Origin: Sphingomonas colocasiae
GTDB taxonomy: Bacteria > Pseudomonadota > Alphaproteobacteria > Sphingomonadales > Sphingomonadaceae
Assembly (NCBI RefSeq): GCF_019880585.1
Contig: NZ_JAINVV010000014.1
Span: 62,001-126,000 of the forward strand
Reading direction: 5' to 3'
DNA length: 64,000 bases
How positions within the stretch are numbered: position 1 is the stretch's first letter; the number at the start of each line of letters is the position of its first letter. A program made the translations under genes and the position numbers. Below the pieces are notes generated by a model. That model was not told where the DNA came from. It did not search any database and was given only the letters and a program-made list of their open reading frames with translations. Positions 54,660-63,634 of this stretch are shown piece by piece.

Positions 54660-55311
54660 CCGCCCCTCTCGCCTGAACGGGCTTGAGCAACACCGCCAGC
54701 AGCAACGCCCAGCCGGCCCCGACCAGCCAGCCCGCGACGACGTCGCTTGGCCAATGCACGCCAAGCCAGACACGCGACAGGCCGATCGCGAACACCAGCA
54801 GCCCGGTCACGGCCCAGATCGCGCGGCGCTGTCGCTTGCGCCACCACAGCACCGTCGCGACCAGCGCGATCGCGCCATAGACTGCGGCGCTGTTGGCGGC
54901 ATGGCCGCTCGGCAGGCTCCAGCTCTGGTCGACCTCGACCAGCCTTGGCACGACATCGGGGCGCGCGCGCATCACGACCGCCTTCAGCACCCAGGCATTG
55001 AGCGCGGCGATGCCGAGCGCGGTGTAGAGGATATAGGACGCCGCGCGCGCCAGCCGCCGGATCATCAGATAGACGATGAAGGCGATGGCGAGGATCGAAC
55101 GTGGCCAGCCATCACCCAGCCAGCTCGCACCGCGCATCAGATCGGTCGCGAATCCGGGCAGCGCGTTACCGAATCCCCGCAGACCGCGCAGGGCCGCTTC
55201 ATCGAAGGACTGGAGCACGCCACCCCATGCCAGTGCGATCACCGCTATCCCGGCGAGCCAGCAGATGAGCGACAGCCGCGCGAAACGTCGAACGATCGGA
55301 TCCATGCTCAA
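54634..55311 (-). CDS. PAP2-family membrane phosphatase
   Basis: 225 residues with about six membrane helices. All three PAP2 motifs are present: KAVVMRARPD (KxxxxxxRP), PSGHAANS (PSGH) and SRVWLGVHWPSDV (SRxxxxxHxxxD). It presumably removes phosphate from a lipid or isoprenoid carrier such as undecaprenyl pyrophosphate, but the substrate is not proven. The start at 55311 (MSMDP, with MDP at 55305 an alternative) overlaps the amidohydrolase stop by four bases. Its 3' end overlaps the bactofilin gene. Confidence 0.9.
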   Translation of the reverse strand: MSMDPIVRRFARLSLICWLAGIAVIALAWGGVLQSFDEAALRGLRGFGNALPGFATDLMRGASWLGDGWPRSILAIAFIVYLMIRRLARAASYILYTALGIAALNAWVLKAVVMRARPDVVPRLVEVDQSWSLPSGHAANSAAVYGAIALVATVLWWRKRQRRAIWAVTGLLVFAIGLSRVWLGVHWPSDVVAGWLVGAGWALLLAVLLKPVQARGAVTPPRKPA

Positions 55312-56582
55312 TCGGCCTTCACGACCTCGCCGCCCTTGATCACGACGTCGACATGTTCGAGCGCGCGAATGTCGGCGAGCGGATCGGCGGACACGGCGAT
55401 GATGTCGCCATAGCGGCCGACCGCGATCGCGCCGACATCGCGCTCACGCCCGAGCGCCTGCGCGCCGCTTCGCGTCGCCGCCTGGATCGCCTCCATCGGC
55501 GTCATGCCGTACTGGACCATATATTTGAACTGCCCGGCGGCGGTTTCATGCGGCATCACGCCGGCATCGGTGCCGAACAGCAGCCTCACCCCGGCGGCAT
55601 GCGCCTTGCGGAAATTGTCGCGCTGGATCTGCGCGATCTCGCGATCCTTGCGGAGATTATCCTCGAGCACGCCGTTCTTCGCCCCTTCGGACTGGGTATA
55701 GTCGGTGTTGAAGATATCCATCGTCAGCCAGGTGCCCGCCTTTTTCGCGAGCGCGATGCCCTCGTCGTCGATCAGGCTGGCATGTTCGATCGTATCGATG
55801 CCCGCGCGGATGGCGGCCTTGATGCCCGACGCGCCATGCGCGTGCGCCGCCACTTTCAGCCCCGCCATATGCGCCTCGTCGGCGATCGCCTCCAGTTCGG
55901 CGGCGGTCAGTTGCTGCTGGCCGGGTTCATCGCCGCGCGAGAAGACGCCGCCCGTCGCGCAGATCTTGATGACCTCGGCGCCATATTTCTTCTGTTCGCG
56001 CACCTTCTGGCGGAAGCCGTCGGCACTGTCGGCCACCCCCTCCCCCACGCGCTTGAATGAAGGCGGCAGGAAGGTCTCGTCGCAATGCCCGCCGGTCGCA
56101 CCCAGCGCATGGCCGGCCGGCACGATCCGCGGCCCCGGAATCCAGCCCTCTTCGATCGCTTCCTTCAGCCCGACATCGGTGTAATTGTTGGCGCCGACAT
56201 TGCGCACGGTGGTGAAGCCCGCGCCGAGCATCCCCCTGGCGTTGGCGGTCGCCTGGATCGGCCAGAAGCTGTCGGTGAACTCCAGGCCGTTATAGCCGCT
56301 ATATTTGGGATGTCCCTCCAGATGGACATGCATGTCGATCAGCCCGGGCAGGATGGTCTTGCCCGGAAGATCGATCCGTTTCGCGTCCCCCGGCACCGCC
56401 ACCGATCCGGCGCTGCCCACCGCCACGATGCGGCCATTCGCGATCACCACCACCGGCTTGTCGATCGTCTTGCCCGCCAGCACATCCACCATGCGATCGG
56501 CGGTGACGACCACCGTCTCGGCGGCGGCGGGTGCGGCGGCAAGCGCGGCGGCGAGCATCGCCGCGAACGAAACGGTTTTCAT
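55308..56582 (-). CDS. Exported amidohydrolase-family metal-dependent hydrolase
   Basis: 424 residues from the ATG at 56582 with a signal peptide (about 1-21). Amidohydrolase TIM barrel with the metal motif MHVHLEG (HxH), a later HAHGASG and the EHASLID segment, and LLFGTDAGVMPHE carrying the catalytic Asp. Similar proteins include imidazolonepropionase-like and Xaa-Pro-type dipeptidases; the actual substrate is unknown. The stop overlaps the start of the PAP2 gene. The frame extends upstream to 56687 without a good start. Confidence 0.88.
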   Translation of the reverse strand: MKTVSFAAMLAAALAAAPAAAETVVVTADRMVDVLAGKTIDKPVVVIANGRIVAVGSAGSVAVPGDAKRIDLPGKTILPGLIDMHVHLEGHPKYSGYNGLEFTDSFWPIQATANARGMLGAGFTTVRNVGANNYTDVGLKEAIEEGWIPGPRIVPAGHALGATGGHCDETFLPPSFKRVGEGVADSADGFRQKVREQKKYGAEVIKICATGGVFSRGDEPGQQQLTAAELEAIADEAHMAGLKVAAHAHGASGIKAAIRAGIDTIEHASLIDDEGIALAKKAGTWLTMDIFNTDYTQSEGAKNGVLEDNLRKDREIAQIQRDNFRKAHAAGVRLLFGTDAGVMPHETAAGQFKYMVQYGMTPMEAIQAATRSGAQALGRERDVGAIAVGRYGDIIAVSADPLADIRALEHVDVVIKGGEVVKAD

Positions 56583-56647
56583 CACATCAAGGCCCCTTGT
56601 TGATCGCGCTCTTGGTGGCACCCTGTGGCACGCGCGGCAAGCGGTGC

Positions 56648-57079
56648 TCAGACCGCGGCGACCATATCGACGAAGAAGCCGATCCACATCGCGGAGAGCG
56701 TCGCGCAGGATGCAAGATAGACCATGAAGCGCGGCTGCACCTTTTTCGGCCCGATATGGATGAAGCTGTGGATGGCACGCAGCGCCACGTAGATCCAGGC
56801 GAGCGCGACCTGCGCATGGCCCGCCTGATGGGTGAACAGCAGCAGAGGCACCAGCGCAAGATACAGCACCGGCATCTCGAACAGATTGCGCAGATTATTG
56901 GCCGGCATCTCCACCGGCTCGAAATAGCGCATCGCCGCGTCGCCGGTCGCGAAATCCTCGCGGCGCGGCGGATTGCGGCGGATATGCGCCATACGCTGGA
57001 CGAAAAGAACGAACCAGACCGCGAAGACGAGCGCAACCAATGCAAAGGTCGGCCACAGAATCGCGGTCGGTACCGTCAT
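56648..57079 (-). CDS. MAPEG-family membrane protein
   Basis: 143 residues with four hydrophobic segments. The MAPEG pattern is seen in AMRYFEPVEMPANNLRNLFEMPVLYLAL with the conserved Glu/Arg/Asn face, and IYVALRAIHSFIHIG with Arg. Eukaryotic members are glutathione transferases; bacterial members are often untested. It starts with an ATG overlapping the lpdA stop (ATGA) and so may be coexpressed with lpdA. Confidence 0.8.
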   Translation of the reverse strand: MTVPTAILWPTFALVALVFAVWFVLFVQRMAHIRRNPPRREDFATGDAAMRYFEPVEMPANNLRNLFEMPVLYLALVPLLLFTHQAGHAQVALAWIYVALRAIHSFIHIGPKKVQPRFMVYLASCATLSAMWIGFFVDMVAAV

Positions 57080-58476
57080 ATGTGCAGGGCTTTTCCGTAA
57101 GCGCCCAGTACGCTTTCGTGCATCATCTCCGACAAGGTCGGATGCGCGAAGGTGGTGGCCATCAGCTCCGCCTCGGTGGTTTCGAGCTCGCGGGCGATGA
57201 CATAGCCCTGGATCAGCTCGGTCACTTCGGCACCGACCATATGCGCGCCCAGCAATTCGCCGGTGGCTTCGTCGAACACGGTCTTCACGAAACCATCGAC
57301 CTCGCCCAGCGCGATCGCCTTGCCGTTGCCGATCGCCGGGAATTTGCCGACCTTGACCTTATAGCCCGCTTCCCTAGCCTTGGCTTCGGTCAGGCCGACG
57401 CTCGCGACCTGCGGGCGCGAATAGGTGCAGCCCGGGATATTGCCGGTCTCCATCGGATGGACGCCCTTCACCCCGGCCATCGCCTCGACGCAGACCACCG
57501 CCTCGTGCATCGCCTTGTGTGCCAGCCAGGGCGCGCCGGTGACGTCGCCGATCGCCCAGATGCCGTCGACATTGGTGCGGCCATAGCCATCGGTTTCGAT
57601 ATGGCGGTTCTGGCGCTGCTTCACGCCCGCCGCTTCCAGCCCGATATCCTCGACATTGGGGACGATACCGATCGCGACGATCGCATGGCTGTATTCGCCG
57701 CTCTCGATCTTGCCGTCGGCCGCCTTGATCTCCGCCTTCACACCTTTGGCGCCGGCTTCCAGCTTCTGCACGCCGGTGGCGGTGTGGATCTTCATGCCTT
57801 GCTTGGTCAGCGCCTTGTGGACGAACGCGCTCACCTCCTCGTCCTCGACGGGCAGGATCCGGTCGAGCATCTCGACCACGGTCACCTCCGCGCCCATGTC
57901 CGAATAGAAGCTGGCGAATTCGATGCCGATCGCGCCGGATCCGATGACGAGCAGCTTGGTCGGCATCTCCTCCGGCACCAGCGCGTGGCGATAGGTCCAG
58001 ACGCGCTTGCCGTCTGCCTTGGCGAAGGGCAATTCGCGCGCACGCGCGCCGGTCGCCACGATGATGTTCTTCGCCTGAAGCTCGACGGTCTTGTCGCCCT
58101 GGGTCACGATCAGCCTGCCCTTGCCGGCCAGCTTGCCCGTGCCTTCATGCACCGCGATCTTGTGCTTCTTCATCAGCCCCTTGACGCCGCTGTTGAGCTG
58201 ATCGGCGACCTTGCGGCTGCGCTGGACAATCTTCGTCAGGTCGTATCCGGGCTTCTCGACCGTCAGGCCATAGGCCTCGGCATGGGTCATGTAATGATAG
58301 ATTTCGGACGTCCGCAGCAGGGCCTTGGTCGGGATGCAGCCCCAGTTGAGGCAGATGCCGCCCAGCCGCTCGCGCTCGACGATCGCGGTCTTCAATCCCA
58401 ATTGCGCGGCGCGGATCGCCGCCACATAGCCGCCGGGGCCCGAACCGAGAACGATAAGGTCGTAGGTATCAGCCAA
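57076..58476 (-). CDS. lpdA: Dihydrolipoyl dehydrogenase (E3)
   Basis: Flavoenzyme that reoxidises dihydrolipoamide of 2-oxoacid dehydrogenase complexes to NADH. 466 residues. FAD site GSGPGGYVAAIRAAQ at the N terminus, redox-active disulfide GGICLNWGCIPTK, NAD site VIGSGAIGIEFASF, and the C-terminal HPTLSEMMHE with catalytic His-Glu. It follows the pdhC gene, separated by a 70-residue membrane protein, so it is probably the pyruvate dehydrogenase E3. The pdhA/pdhB genes are not in this window. Confidence 0.96.
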   Translation of the reverse strand: MADTYDLIVLGSGPGGYVAAIRAAQLGLKTAIVERERLGGICLNWGCIPTKALLRTSEIYHYMTHAEAYGLTVEKPGYDLTKIVQRSRKVADQLNSGVKGLMKKHKIAVHEGTGKLAGKGRLIVTQGDKTVELQAKNIIVATGARARELPFAKADGKRVWTYRHALVPEEMPTKLLVIGSGAIGIEFASFYSDMGAEVTVVEMLDRILPVEDEEVSAFVHKALTKQGMKIHTATGVQKLEAGAKGVKAEIKAADGKIESGEYSHAIVAIGIVPNVEDIGLEAAGVKQRQNRHIETDGYGRTNVDGIWAIGDVTGAPWLAHKAMHEAVVCVEAMAGVKGVHPMETGNIPGCTYSRPQVASVGLTEAKAREAGYKVKVGKFPAIGNGKAIALGEVDGFVKTVFDEATGELLGAHMVGAEVTELIQGYVIARELETTEAELMATTFAHPTLSEMMHESVLGAYGKALHI

Positions 58477-58528
58477 GGATAGCTCCTGCTCTCTGCAATA
58501 ATGGTATCCGGTGCGCCGCAGGACGCGG

Positions 58529-58741
58529 CTATTTGTTTCTACTGACCTGCAGCAGGATGAAGCTGAGCAGGGTCACCAGGACGAAGACCGGCCACGACCA
58601 GCGCAGCCAGATTCCGGCGATATTGAACGCAGTGGAGCTGTGATAGATGAACTCCGCGACATTCACGTCCACATCGCGCAGGATGGTCGGCACGCCGAGT
58701 GCCGCGAGCGCCCCGAAAATCGCGGAGCGCGTCATCGCCAT
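58529..58741 (-). CDS. Small membrane protein between pdhC and lpdA
   Basis: 70 residues: MAMTRSAIFGALAALGVP starts a hydrophobic N-terminal segment, followed by a polar loop (RDVDVNVAEFIYH) and a second helix (about 45-65, WPVFVLVTLLSFILL) ending in basic residues. It starts one base after the pdhC stop, so translation is closely coupled, and is 52 bases before lpdA. No family is recognised. Possibly a membrane anchor or assembly helper of the dehydrogenase complex, by position only. Confidence 0.65.
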   Translation of the reverse strand: MAMTRSAIFGALAALGVPTILRDVDVNVAEFIYHSSTAFNIAGIWLRWSWPVFVLVTLLSFILLQVSRNK

Positions 58742-58742
58742 G

Positions 58743-60041
58743 TCAGGCGACCATTCCCAGCGGCTTTTCGACGAGCTGCTTGAACGCGGCCATCAATTCC
58801 GCGCCGATCGCGCCGTCGATGGCGCGATGGTCGAAGCTGCCCGTTGCGCTCATCACCGTCGCGATCGCGAGTGCGTCGTCGACGACATAGGGGCGCTTCT
58901 CGCCCGCGCCCACGGCCATGATCATGCCCTGGGGGGGATTCACCACCGCATCGAACTGCTTGATGCCGTACATGCCGAGGTTCGAGATCGAGGCCGTGCC
59001 GCCCTGATATTCGTGCGGCTGCAGCTTGCCGTCGCGCGCGCGCGCCGCCAGATCCTTGGCCTCCACCGCGATCTTCGAGACCGCCTTGCCGCCTGCGTCG
59101 GTGATGATCGGGGTGATGAGGCCGCCGGGGATCGCCACCGCCATCGAAATGTCGGCGCGCTTGTACTTGATCAGCGTATCGCCGGCGAAGCTGACATTGG
59201 CGTCCGGCACCTGTTCCAGCGCGACGCCCAGCGCCTTGATCAGCAGATCATTGACCGACAGCTTGATGCCACGGCTCTCGAGCCCGGCATTGAGCTCGGT
59301 CCGCAGCTTGAGCAGCGCGTCGAGATTGCAATCCATCGTCAGATAGAAATGCGGCACGGTCGACTTGGATTCGACCATGCGCCGCGCGATCGTCTTGCGC
59401 ATCATCGAAAGCTTGATGCTTTCCGACGGAATGTTCGAATCGGGCTGAACGGCGGGTGCCGCCTGCGCGGCGACGGTCGCCGCTTCCCCCGCGACAGGCG
59501 CTTCGGCGGCCGGAGCGGGCTTCGCCACACCCGGTGCGCTGGCGTCGAGATCGGCCTTGACGACGCGTCCGCCGGGGCCGGAGCCCCGCACCGATGCGAG
59601 GTCGACGCCCTTTTGCTCGGCAAGGCGGCGCGCCAGCGGGCTGGCCTTCACGCGATCGACTTCATCGGCCTTCGGCGACGGCGCGGCAACGGGCGCCGGC
59701 GCCTCGGCCTTGGGTTCGGGGGCCACGGCCTTGGGGGCTTCCGCCGGCTTTTCCGGCGCCGCCTTGGCGGCGGGCGCCGGGCTTGCCGCGGCATCTTCGC
59801 CTTCGCCGGCGATCAGCGCGATCACCGCGCCCACCTTCACGCCTTCGCTGCCTTCTGGCACCAGGATCTTCGCGATCGTGCCTTCATCGACCGCTTCGAA
59901 TTCCATCGTCGCCTTGTCGGTTTCGATTTCGGCCAGCAGGTCTCCGGAGGACACGCTGTCCCCTTCCTTGACCATCCATTTGGCAAGCGTGCCTTCTTCC
60001 ATGGTCGGCGACAGGGCAGGCATCTTGAGCTCGATGGGCAT
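58743..60041 (-). CDS. pdhC: PdhC, pyruvate dehydrogenase dihydrolipoamide acetyltransferase (E2)
   Basis: Core of the pyruvate dehydrogenase complex. 432 residues from the ATG at 60041. Lipoyl domain with the modified Lys in [11 protein letters not shown] (K about 43), an Ala/Pro-rich linker (about 85-125), the E1/E3-binding domain [17 protein letters not shown], and the acyltransferase domain with [13 protein letters not shown] (HRxxDG). A single lipoyl domain is normal for alphaproteobacteria. The frame remains open upstream to 60644, but that extension overlaps the divergent stress-protein gene and is rejected. Confidence 0.95.
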   Translation of the reverse strand: MPIELKMPALSPTMEEGTLAKWMVKEGDSVSSGDLLAEIETDKATMEFEAVDEGTIAKILVPEGSEGVKVGAVIALIAGEGEDAAASPAPAAKAAPEKPAEAPKAVAPEPKAEAPAPVAAPSPKADEVDRVKASPLARRLAEQKGVDLASVRGSGPGGRVVKADLDASAPGVAKPAPAAEAPVAGEAATVAAQAAPAVQPDSNIPSESIKLSMMRKTIARRMVESKSTVPHFYLTMDCNLDALLKLRTELNAGLESRGIKLSVNDLLIKALGVALEQVPDANVSFAGDTLIKYKRADISMAVAIPGGLITPIITDAGGKAVSKIAVEAKDLAARARDGKLQPHEYQGGTASISNLGMYGIKQFDAVVNPPQGMIMAVGAGEKRPYVVDDALAIATVMSATGSFDHRAIDGAIGAELMAAFKQLVEKPLGMVA

Positions 60042-60179
60042 GTAGGGACCAAACCTCGCGTTGATTCCGTGGATCGTCGCCTCCTCTCCACCCGATTGCC
60101 TGTTCGGGTCAAGGCCGCAGGCTTGCAGCGACCGCAATATTCGCGCACGCTCGTCGCGTTTGGGGGAGGAGAACAGCCG

Positions 60180-60635
60180 GTGCGGACCTATCTGGTCGTT
60201 ATCGACGAGACCGAGGAAGCCGGCATCGCGCTGCGCTTCGCGGCGCGACGCGCCGCGAAAACAGGCGGTGCGATCGAAATCCTGGCCCTGATTCCGCCAC
60301 CCGAATTCGTGCAATGGGGCGGCGTCCAGGCGACGATCGAGGAAGAAGCACGATTGCGCGCCGAAGCGCTCGTCGCGGGTGCGGCGGGCACATTGGTCGA
60401 CGAATCGGGCGTGCGCCCGTCGATCACGGTGAAACAGGGTGAGCCGATCGCCGTCGTCCGCAAGATGCTGGAAGAGAATCCGCACGTCGCCGCGCTCGTG
60501 CTCGGCGCGGCCGCGACGGGCGGTCCAGGGCCATTGGTCGCCCATTTCACCGGCGCCGGCGCCGGCGCCCTGCCCTGTCCGGTGATGATCATCCCGGGCT
60601 CGCTCGACCGCGACGCGATCGACAGGCTGAGCTGA
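60180..60635 (+). CDS. Universal stress protein (UspA-like)
   Basis: 151 residues starting at a GTG at 60180, with GGGGAGGA nine bases before. UspA fold: it opens [24 protein letters not shown] and ends with [27 protein letters not shown], carrying the GxxG..GS-type ATP-binding region in the variant GAAATGGPG. It may bind ATP. The gene is divergent from pdhC across 138 bases. Its role (stress survival) is inferred from family only. Confidence 0.8.
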   Translation: MRTYLVVIDETEEAGIALRFAARRAAKTGGAIEILALIPPPEFVQWGGVQATIEEEARLRAEALVAGAAGTLVDESGVRPSITVKQGEPIAVVRKMLEENPHVAALVLGAAATGGPGPLVAHFTGAGAGALPCPVMIIPGSLDRDAIDRLS

Positions 60636-60644
60636 ACCGGACAC

Positions 60645-60678
60645 GAAAAACCCGGAGCCATTGCTGGCCCCGGGCTCT
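60645..60678 (-). terminator. Terminator for the RcnB-like gene
   Basis: On the minus strand CCCGGGGCC (60675-60667) pairs with GGCTCCGGG (60660-60652) around six bases, with one mismatch, and is followed by TTTTT (60651-60647). It sits 20 bases beyond the end of the gene that stops at 60698. Confidence 0.75.
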
Positions 60679-60697
60679 CCTCCCCCTCGGATTCCGA

Positions 60698-61831
60698 TTA
60701 CTTACACGCGCATTTCGGCCTGGGCTTCCACACCCGCTTGGCCTTTGCCCGCCATGCCTTACGCGGCGCCGCGACTTCCTCGATATAGGTCGTCGTGGTC
60801 GTGGTGGTGGTCATCATCGCCGGCTGGACGACGACCGTGGTGACGCCCGGACCGTAATAGGTATAGACCTGCGGCGCCGGGCCGGCATGCGGCCCCGAAT
60901 GATGGACGACCGGCGGCGCCCCGCGATGGACCATCGGCGGCGGGCCGCGATCGTCCGGCGCCGGATAGCTCGCCCCCGGCGGGCCTTCATAGCTGCCGGT
61001 CCAGGTGCCCTCGTAGCGATCGGCGGTTTTCCAGCTTCCGTTCCAGCCACCCGAATAGCTGCCGTCGGTCACGCGATCGTCGACATAGCCGTAATCGTAA
61101 CCGGGCGTGCCGTCCGCATAGGGATAGGGGACGGCGGGGCCGCCTCGCCCGTCACGGCGCCCCTTGTCCTCCGCCTTGTCGATCGCGAGGCCGGCGAGCG
61201 CGCCGACGCCCGCGCCGATCAGCGTGCCTTCGGTGCGGTTGCCGCGCCCGGCGATACGGTTGCCCGCGATCGCGCCGACCGCGCCGCCGATCAGCGCGCC
61301 GCCGACGCCATCGTCGCGACGCTCGTAACCACGGCCGTCATCATCGCGATCGCCGTCATAATAACCGTCGTCGCGATCCCAATCGACGCCGCTGCGGCTG
61401 TCATAGACATAGCCATTGCCGTCGATCAGCACCGCATCGTCGTAATAGCGCGACCAGCCAAGGCCGTAGGACGGCTGCGGCAGGCCATAGCCGCCCCAAT
61501 TGCCGATATAGAAGCTGGGGGCGACCCAGTAGCGCGGCACATAGAAGCCACGCAGAGGACGGCGATAGGCCGCCCAGCCGCCGGGCGCGCGCCAGCCGCC
61601 GATCCAGCGGCCATTCTGGCGCGGTCCCCAACGGTGCATCGGGGGGCGGGCCTGGGGGGGACGCATCTGGGGCGGGCGCATCTGCGGGGGGCGGGCATGC
61701 GACGGCATCATCCGTGGCGCGCCGGTCATCATCGGACGGGCGCCGCGCGAGTCGCCGCGCGCCTCGGCCGCGCCGGGCAGCAGCGCGATCGCGGCGGCAA
61801 GGCCCACAAAAGCTAGTGTTTTCATCGTCAT
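60698..61831 (-). CDS. RcnB-like / glycine-zipper surface protein
   Basis: 377 residues. Signal peptide (about 1-24), a Pro/Arg/Met-rich stretch of degenerate repeats ([18 protein letters not shown]), then an RcnB-type segment ([34 protein letters not shown]). A glycine zipper follows ([14 protein letters not shown] and [15 protein letters not shown]), then a Tyr/Gly/Asp-rich region and a basic Cys-containing end (KCACK). RcnB in E. coli is periplasmic and linked to nickel/cobalt tolerance; glycine zippers suggest outer-membrane association. Exact role unknown. Upstream lies a CtrA-type box at 61880. Confidence 0.75.
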   Translation of the reverse strand: MTMKTLAFVGLAAAIALLPGAAEARGDSRGARPMMTGAPRMMPSHARPPQMRPPQMRPPQARPPMHRWGPRQNGRWIGGWRAPGGWAAYRRPLRGFYVPRYWVAPSFYIGNWGGYGLPQPSYGLGWSRYYDDAVLIDGNGYVYDSRSGVDWDRDDGYYDGDRDDDGRGYERRDDGVGGALIGGAVGAIAGNRIAGRGNRTEGTLIGAGVGALAGLAIDKAEDKGRRDGRGGPAVPYPYADGTPGYDYGYVDDRVTDGSYSGGWNGSWKTADRYEGTWTGSYEGPPGASYPAPDDRGPPPMVHRGAPPVVHHSGPHAGPAPQVYTYYGPGVTTVVVQPAMMTTTTTTTTYIEEVAAPRKAWRAKAKRVWKPRPKCACK

Positions 61832-61879
61832 CGCCTCCCTGGGACACAGCGGACGCTCCGCCCATGAAATGGGCAGTCG

Positions 61880-61894
61880 TTAACGATTTTTTAA
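61880..61894. promoter_or_regulatory. Exact CtrA-type box TTAA-N7-TTAA
   Basis: TTAA (61880-61883), seven bases, TTAA (61891-61894) followed by C, 49 bases upstream of the RcnB-like gene start. A half-site TTAACCAT lies at 61922-61929. CtrA is the cell-cycle response regulator of alphaproteobacteria, so regulation of this surface protein by it is plausible. Based on motif alone. Confidence 0.5.
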
Positions 61895-61950
61895 CACTCG
61901 GGATGCGGCTATGCCACCACCTTAACCATCTTCATATGTCCCGTTGCGGG

Positions 61951-62460
61951 TCAGGCGGCTGAGGAAATCCGGGCGGCGAGCAGGGTTGCCAGCGCTTCGC
62001 AGCCGGCCGCATCGGCATCATCGAACCGCCCCGGCAGGGGGCTGTCGAGATCGAGCACGCCCAGCAGGACCCCGTCGCGAACGATCGGCACCACCAGTTC
62101 GGATGCGCTCGCCGCGTCGCAGGCGATGTGACCGGGAAAGGTGTGGACATCGACCACAAGCTGGGTCTCGCGCGTCGCGGCGGCGGTACCGCAGACGCCC
62201 GCGCCGATCGCGATACGGATGCACGCGGCCTTGCCCTGGAAGGGGCCAAGCACCAGCGTCTCGCCGATCAGCCGATAGAAGCCCGCCCAGTTGAGATCGG
62301 GCAGATATTCCCAGATCACCGCCGCGGCATTGGCCATGTTCGCGATCGGGTCGGGCTCGTCGGCGGTGATCGCATCGATGGCGGACAGCAGGTCGCGATA
62401 AAGCTCGGCCTTGGCGCCGCCGCGATCGATATCGAACTGGTACATGATCTGATCCTTCAT
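61951..62460 (-). CDS. Free methionine-(R)-sulfoxide reductase (fRMsr), GAF domain
   Basis: Reduces free methionine-R-sulfoxide using thioredoxin. 169 residues from the ATG at 62460 (an ATG at 62445 is also possible). One GAF domain with three cysteines in the family positions: ACIRI, GVCGTAA and GHIACD, plus LVLGPFQGK and VVDVHTFPGH around them. All three catalytic/resolving cysteines can be placed. It is the third gene of a minus-strand run after the RluA-type synthase and arfB. Confidence 0.9.
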   Translation of the reverse strand: MKDQIMYQFDIDRGGAKAELYRDLLSAIDAITADEPDPIANMANAAAVIWEYLPDLNWAGFYRLIGETLVLGPFQGKAACIRIAIGAGVCGTAAATRETQLVVDVHTFPGHIACDAASASELVVPIVRDGVLLGVLDLDSPLPGRFDDADAAGCEALATLLAARISSAA

Positions 62461-62473
62461 CGCTCGGGCGGGC

Positions 62474-62890
62474 CTAATCCACCGAAACCCTGCCCCGTCC
62501 CTTCTTGACCTGGGAGCGCGCCGACTTGGATTCCATCCGTCGCGCCTTGGCCGCCTTGCTTGGTTTGGTCTTGATCCGCTTCGCCTGACGCTCATACGCC
62601 TTGGCAACCAGTTCCGCCGCCCGCTCGCGCGCATCCGAACGATTGGCATCCTGCGTGCGGAAGCGGCGCGCGGTGATGAGCAACTCACCCTCGGCGGTGA
62701 GCCGGCTGCCGGCAAGTATCTTCAGTTGCGCCCAGGCATAGGGCGGCAACCCCAGCCGAAAGGCATCGATGCGAAGCTGGACGGCGGTCGCGACCTTGTT
62801 GACATTCTGGCCGCCCGGGCCGGTCGCCGCGAGGAATTTCTCCTCGACGATGGCGTCGTCCGGGATCGGCGGGAATTCAGCCTTCGCCAT
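62474..62890 (-). CDS. arfB: ArfB, alternative ribosome-rescue peptidyl-tRNA hydrolase
   Basis: Releases stalled ribosomes lacking a stop codon. 138 residues from the ATG at 62890. The release-factor-like domain has the GGQ motif in context (GPGGQNVNK, about residues 24-32), followed by SRLTAEGELLITARRFRTQ, and the C-terminal tail is basic (KAAKARRMESKSARSQVKKGRG), which in ArfB inserts into the mRNA channel. It overlaps the RluA-type gene by 14 bases and is 13 bases before the fRMsr gene. Confidence 0.92.
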   Translation of the reverse strand: MAKAEFPPIPDDAIVEEKFLAATGPGGQNVNKVATAVQLRIDAFRLGLPPYAWAQLKILAGSRLTAEGELLITARRFRTQDANRSDARERAAELVAKAYERQAKRIKTKPSKAAKARRMESKSARSQVKKGRGRVSVD

Positions 62891-63533
62891 ATGCGAATCC
62901 GGCTCTTGCGAACCGCTCGGGCACCGGCGCCGTCGCTTCGGCCGGCGGCTTGCCATCGCGCGGCACCGAAAGCCGGTGCGCGTGGAGCAGCATCGGCGCG
63001 CCGCCCTTGCCGTAGACCGGATCGCCGACGATCGCGAAACCCAGCCCATGGAGCGCATGAGCGCGGATCTGGTGCGTCCGCCCGGTCTGCGGCGCGAAAC
63101 CGATCAGCGCCCGCCCACCGGCAACCGCAAGCCGCGTCCAGCGCGTCGTCGCCTGCTTGCCCCGGTCGCTCACCGTCATCCGCCAGCCCTGCTCGCGCGA
63201 ACTGATCTTGGCGAGCGCCAGGTCGATCACCCCGTCTTCCGCCTCCGGCACGCCCTCGACCACCGCGAGATAATGTTTCTCGACCGTGCCGGCCTCGAAC
63301 GCGGCCGCGAAGCGCTTGTGCGCCTTGGGATTGCGCGCAAGCAACAGGCAGCCGCTGGTGTCGCGATCGAGCCGATGGACGGGCAAGGGCCAGCGCTGGA
63401 AACCGAAGGTCAGCGAGGCGAGATGATTCTCGACGCTGATCGAACCGTCGCGCGGAGTATCGACCGGCAGGCCGGCGGGCTTGTCGACGATGATCGCCTC
63501 GCCGTCGATGAAGAGCACATGGTCGGCCAGCAT
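62877..63533 (-). CDS. RluA-family RNA pseudouridine synthase
   Basis: Isomerises uridine to pseudouridine in tRNA or rRNA. 218 residues, a compact member without an S4 domain. The catalytic motif HRLDRDTSGCLL is present (Asp of RLDxxTSG), together with PQTGRTHQIRAH and VGDPVYG. The target base cannot be named from sequence; compact members include RluA- and TruC-like types. Start ATG at 63533; the 3' end overlaps arfB. Confidence 0.9.
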   Translation of the reverse strand: MLADHVLFIDGEAIIVDKPAGLPVDTPRDGSISVENHLASLTFGFQRWPLPVHRLDRDTSGCLLLARNPKAHKRFAAAFEAGTVEKHYLAVVEGVPEAEDGVIDLALAKISSREQGWRMTVSDRGKQATTRWTRLAVAGGRALIGFAPQTGRTHQIRAHALHGLGFAIVGDPVYGKGGAPMLLHAHRLSVPRDGKPPAEATAPVPERFARAGFAYGEG

Positions 63534-63572
63534 GGCGCCAGCCTAAGCACTGGTTGCGCGGAACTTACAACT

Positions 63573-63630
63573 TGTTTGAGAAAGCGCGAAAGCACTTTCT
63601 GGAGGCTGTACCAGCCGGCTTTCTCAAACA
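63573..63630. repeat. Structured inverted-repeat element (copy B)
   Basis: TGTTTGAGAAAG (63573-63584) pairs with CTTTCTCAAACA (63619-63630). The same 5' arm can alternatively pair with CTTTCT at 63595-63600, closing a GAAA-type tetraloop. Over about 45 bases it aligns with the left part of copy A at 39403-39447 (both end GGCCGCACCAGCC/GGCTGTACCAGCC). So the two are related members of one family. Confidence 0.6.
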
Positions 63631-63634
63631 GGCC

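Noticed and set aside
60042-60644. Extension of the pdhC frame upstream of 60041
   Set aside because: It overlaps the divergent stress-protein gene and lacks E2 features; the lipoyl domain begins at the ATG at 60041.
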